A stretch of 64,000 nt of DNA from Paramecium tetraurelia (lineage: Eukaryota > Ciliophora > Oligohymenophorea > Peniculida > Parameciidae). This document shows, piece after piece, positions 61,431 to 64,000 of this stretch. The translations under genes and the position numbers were made by a program. Every line of letters starts with the position of its first letter. Within the stretch, counting starts at the first letter, position 1. The stretch lies in contig NW_001798988.1 in assembly GCF_000165425.1 (NCBI RefSeq), forward strand, positions 75,204 through 139,203. Reading direction: 5' to 3'. The notes below the pieces were generated by a model. It was not told where the DNA came from. It saw nothing but the letters and a program-made list of their open reading frames with translations, and ran no database searches.

Positions 61431-62455
61431 ATGCAAGAAGTTATTGATTATGATGGCCTTTCATAAAACTTAAATTAATGTCCAATTTGTTAAGAACAAA
61501 AGGAAGATAATTCTGAATTAAAGTGTAAGCATGTATTTTGCAGGTTTATTTGTTAATAACATTAGAAAATGTTTAGAATAGTATTTAAATGTAAAAATAG
61601 ATGAAGGAATAGTAATGCAGATTAAATGTCCTTCCTGTCTGTATGAGCTCTCATATGATGAAGTTGTTTCAAATATTGAGAAAATCAAACTAGACAAATA
61701 TGCAAAATTAAGAACACTGTAATATGGTGAGAGTGATCCCACATTAAGACACTGTCCTAATAAATAATGTGAGTTATATGTTCTTCTGGATTCCAAAAGA
61801 TGCTAGTGTGGATAAGAAATTTGTGTTGATTGTGGGAATTAATACCATGGACTGAGCAGTTGTGATGAATTGATGGACTCAATATTTGTATTAGACAGTA
61901 GACAAGAAAAAATATAAAGGTGTCCAAAATGCAAAATCGTAGTTCAAAAAGAAGGCGGATGCAATCATATGACATGTAAGAGGTGTGAATATTAATTCTG
62001 TTGGATTTGCAGGAGAAAATACACATGTATTTTGTTTAAGAAAATAATGTAGAATAACATTATAATAATTACAACTATTTTTTCGGATGTCCAAATAAAC
62101 AATACTCAGATGATAGGCCATGGAAGTACCCAACATTAAATAAAATTCTGCCTTTCCTGTTGTTAATCTTACTATCACCTATTTGGATTTTTTTAGGAGT
62201 TATACTACTTGTAGGACATCCTTTCTCCGGAGCCTATTTTATATTTAATCGATGGGACAATGATGCAGTTGGTAGGTACAAATATTTATCAACTTTAGAT
62301 TGAGACCCGTCCAATTTGTAATGGTCATTTTTTTTGTTTATTTTATTGGAGGAATAGTCCTATACCCTTTTGTAGTGTTGTACGAATGCATAAAGATTCT
62401 CTATATCTTAGTGTCCTTACTAGTCAGTCTAATAAAGAGGTTTAGAAAATTTTGA
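61431..62455 (+). CDS. RBR (RING-IBR-RING) E3 ubiquitin ligase with C-terminal membrane helices
   Basis: ~317 aa. RING1: CPICQEQKEDNSELKCKHVF, CRKCLEQYL, IKCPSC. IBR: YGESDPTLRHCPNKQCELYV, CQCGQEICVDCGNQYH. RING2: RCPKCKIVVQKEGGCNHMTC (the Cys after GG is the catalytic position of RBR ligases), KRCEYQFCWICRRKY. Two or three membrane helices follow (LPFLLLILLSPIWIFLGVIL, VQFVMVIFFVYFIGGIVLYP), as in RNF19/RNF144-type RBRs. Introns 61544-61565, 62027-62052 and 62276-62298 (22, 26, 23 nt) give 318 codons. Probably acts at the ER or endosomal membrane. Confidence 0.9.
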
Positions 62456-62560
62456 TTAATTTATTTATTCTAATGTTTCAAAAACAATTTGATTATCTTG
62501 ATATTGTTTGAACAAGTGGATGATAACATTTATTAACACTTAAATGTTATTTGATTAACT

Positions 62561-63248
62561 ATGACTTTTAAAGTTATCAAAGGTTCTATACGAGAATTAA
62601 AACGCCTCTGTATCTTTTTCATTTTTTTAGTTTTTATTTTAGAGTTGTATTAGATTTAATAAAAATTATAAATAGTTGAAGTAGCAAGATTAGATCTGGT
62701 TAAAAAAATGCTAGAAAGACTGTCAAAAATTTAATCAGATATTTCATTTTTTAATTACTTCATTAGATACTTTCTAGGAATGTAAAATAAGATTAAAGGG
62801 ATTATCTTGATAATTTATGGTTAAGATATTTCTATGCTCATAATTTCATATCCAATCTAAATCCCAATTAATATTAGGCTAGTTAAATCGCATCTTCCTA
62901 ATGAAATTGAAATTTGACAACTTCATATTTTATTTTGCCTTCATAAATAGAAGAAACAGAAATCTATATCTGTAATACTAGCCCATAGTTTTAATATGAT
63001 TTAATGAATAGTATTTTATTTTTAAGGCAAGAATCAATGATAAGTTTTATAACACATATTTTGAATTTATCATTGAGATTAAATTACAAAATATTAATTC
63101 ATTAAATATTTTTTATTTGTATTTTTGTCAACAAAATTCCTATTTTTTGGGATAGATAATAAACTAAGGTTATAATGAGGATTTCACCTATTTTTATGAT
63201 CTTTATTAATTAATAAATGCTTTAATTTAGAGGATTCCTGATATTTGA
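62561..63248 (+). CDS. unknown membrane-associated protein, splice model uncertain
   Basis: MTFKVIKGSIRELKRLC leads into a hydrophobic helix (IFFIFLVFILELY), like a signal anchor. Further + frames carry FLMKLKFDNFIFYFAFINRR, KARINDKFYNTYFEFIIEIK and YNEDFTYFYDLYQLINALIQ before TGA at 63246. A 24-nt intron (GTTTTAATA..GAATAG) joins two of these; the junction to the first exon is not resolved. It may form one gene with the next entry. Confidence 0.35.
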
Positions 63249-64000
63249 TTTAAAGAGGTCAATATTCTTCTTTGAAATGAGAAGAGACATTGAACTCGAC
63301 CCAAAATGGTTTGCATTTCAGAAGGATGTTAGAAAAAAATTTAATGAATAAGATGTTTTAGAAGATAAAGTTCTGGAAATGAGCAATATTTATGGAAAAA
63401 TAAGAGGAAAATTTGATGATTTTCAAAGTAATTAAAATTCAGTATAATAGAAAGGTTTCTGATTCTAATAGCCTAAAATTCGGTTGAGGATATTTATTTA
63501 GCTGAATTATTAAATGAGATTTTCTCCATTTTGATAGTCTAAGAGCATTATATTAAAGTATGTCATTCCTAATATACAGTTCTTCAAAGAGGAGTTAGAA
63601 GCTTTGGCTTTTTTTGAGGTTGAGAAAATAATTCAAAACAAAGAATATTATTTAATCTAAAACTTTCATTCAATGCATATTCCTAATCTATTCTCATAAA
63701 TTTCCGATAATCAGAAACTATTATTTTCTAATGATGTAGAATTACAAATGGAAGTATCATAATAATAAGGCTAATGTACAAAAGAACAGATAATTTTCAA
63801 AGGATTTACAATTTTTGATACATAAAGATAATGCTTTTATATGTTAATTAAGAGAGGATTTGAAAATGACGAATTATGGAAGATGTAAAGAACACAAATT
63901 TCACAATATTTACTCAAAAGGTCAAAAGATCCATTGTAACATTTTTTTCTTAATTATGAAATGGGTTAATTCCTGTTTGAATATGATAATTAGGCAAGTA
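63175..64000 (+). CDS. unknown protein, runs off the window
   Basis: Coding-like to the last base. MRISPIFMIF start is tentative (alternative Met at 63271, MRRDIELDPKWFAFQKDV). Then KFNEQDVLEDKVLEMSNIYG, DIYLAELLNEIFSILIVQEH, FFKEELEALAFFEVEKIIQN, IIFKGFTIFDTQRQCFYMLI. A 22-nt intron (GTATGTCAT..ATACAG) is convincing; another frame change near 63450 is not fully explained. Helical and acidic, no family recognised. 3' end missing. Confidence 0.45.

Noticed and set aside
61518-62178. Three overlapping minus-strand ORFs of about 90 codons
   Set aside because: Shadows of the RBR ligase gene on the + strand, whose zinc ligands and exon lengths all fit.
59720-64000. Idea that TGA encodes Trp, from several TGA codons at Trp-like places
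   Set aside because: Intact genes nearby (RBR ligase, TMX2-like, UBX, giant receptor) use TGG for Trp and end at TGA in conserved positions, so the kelch TGA is better explained as mutation.

Overview
Organism. The window reads as a Paramecium-like ciliate nuclear genome. It is very AT-rich. TAA and TAG occur in frame throughout recognisable domains and must encode Gln, while genes end cleanly at TGA. Genes are packed tightly and are cut by tiny GT..AG introns of about 18-34 nt (most often 25 nt, usually GTA..TAG), the hallmark of Paramecium. Standard-code ORF calls therefore break almost every real gene. I rebuilt reading frames by hand with TGA as the only stop. Where splicing mattered, I accepted introns that restored one continuous frame and a total coding length divisible by three.

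Layout. 0-4 kb: a 5'-truncated WD40-repeat protein and a SANT/Myb-like protein. 4-12 kb (minus strand): a voltage-gated K+ channel, a double macro-domain protein, an oxysterol-binding protein, an unknown 606-aa protein and a spastin-type AAA ATPase. 12-18 kb (minus): a small unknown protein and two tandem paralogous Ser/Thr kinases. 18-28.6 kb: a quinone-oxidoreductase-like MDR enzyme, a zinc-finger/coiled-coil membrane protein, an unknown protein, a membrane-anchored RING-H2 ligase, a Rubicon-type zinc protein and several small coiled-coil genes. 28.6-31.5 kb: an AT-rich gap, a tiny membrane peptide, an unresolved gene and a MADS-box factor. 31.5-34.3 kb: EMC1. 34.3-43.3 kb: a repeat-rich block in which one gene family exists as three copies (one inverted, two in tandem) with decaying neighbours. 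43-50 kb: lineage-specific hypothetical genes and a UBA-UAS-UBX protein. 50-57.6 kb: one uninterrupted 2,496-codon gene for a giant cysteine-rich multipass membrane protein. 57.6-64 kb: a coiled-coil protein, a TMX2-like thioredoxin protein, a decayed kelch gene, a transmembrane RBR ubiquitin ligase and a gene running off the end.

How the genes relate. There are no operons. Several products belong to ER and ubiquitin biology (EMC1, TMX2-like, UBX protein, RING-H2 and RBR ligases, OSBP), but this may be coincidence. The most unusual material is the 34-43 kb repeat block, where sister copies can be compared base by base. One copy appears to have gained a 28-nt intron out of frameshifted coding sequence, and two copies differ by a TA-bounded 27-bp segment resembling the size class of Paramecium internal eliminated sequences. 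I found no tRNA, rRNA, telomere or CRISPR signal.
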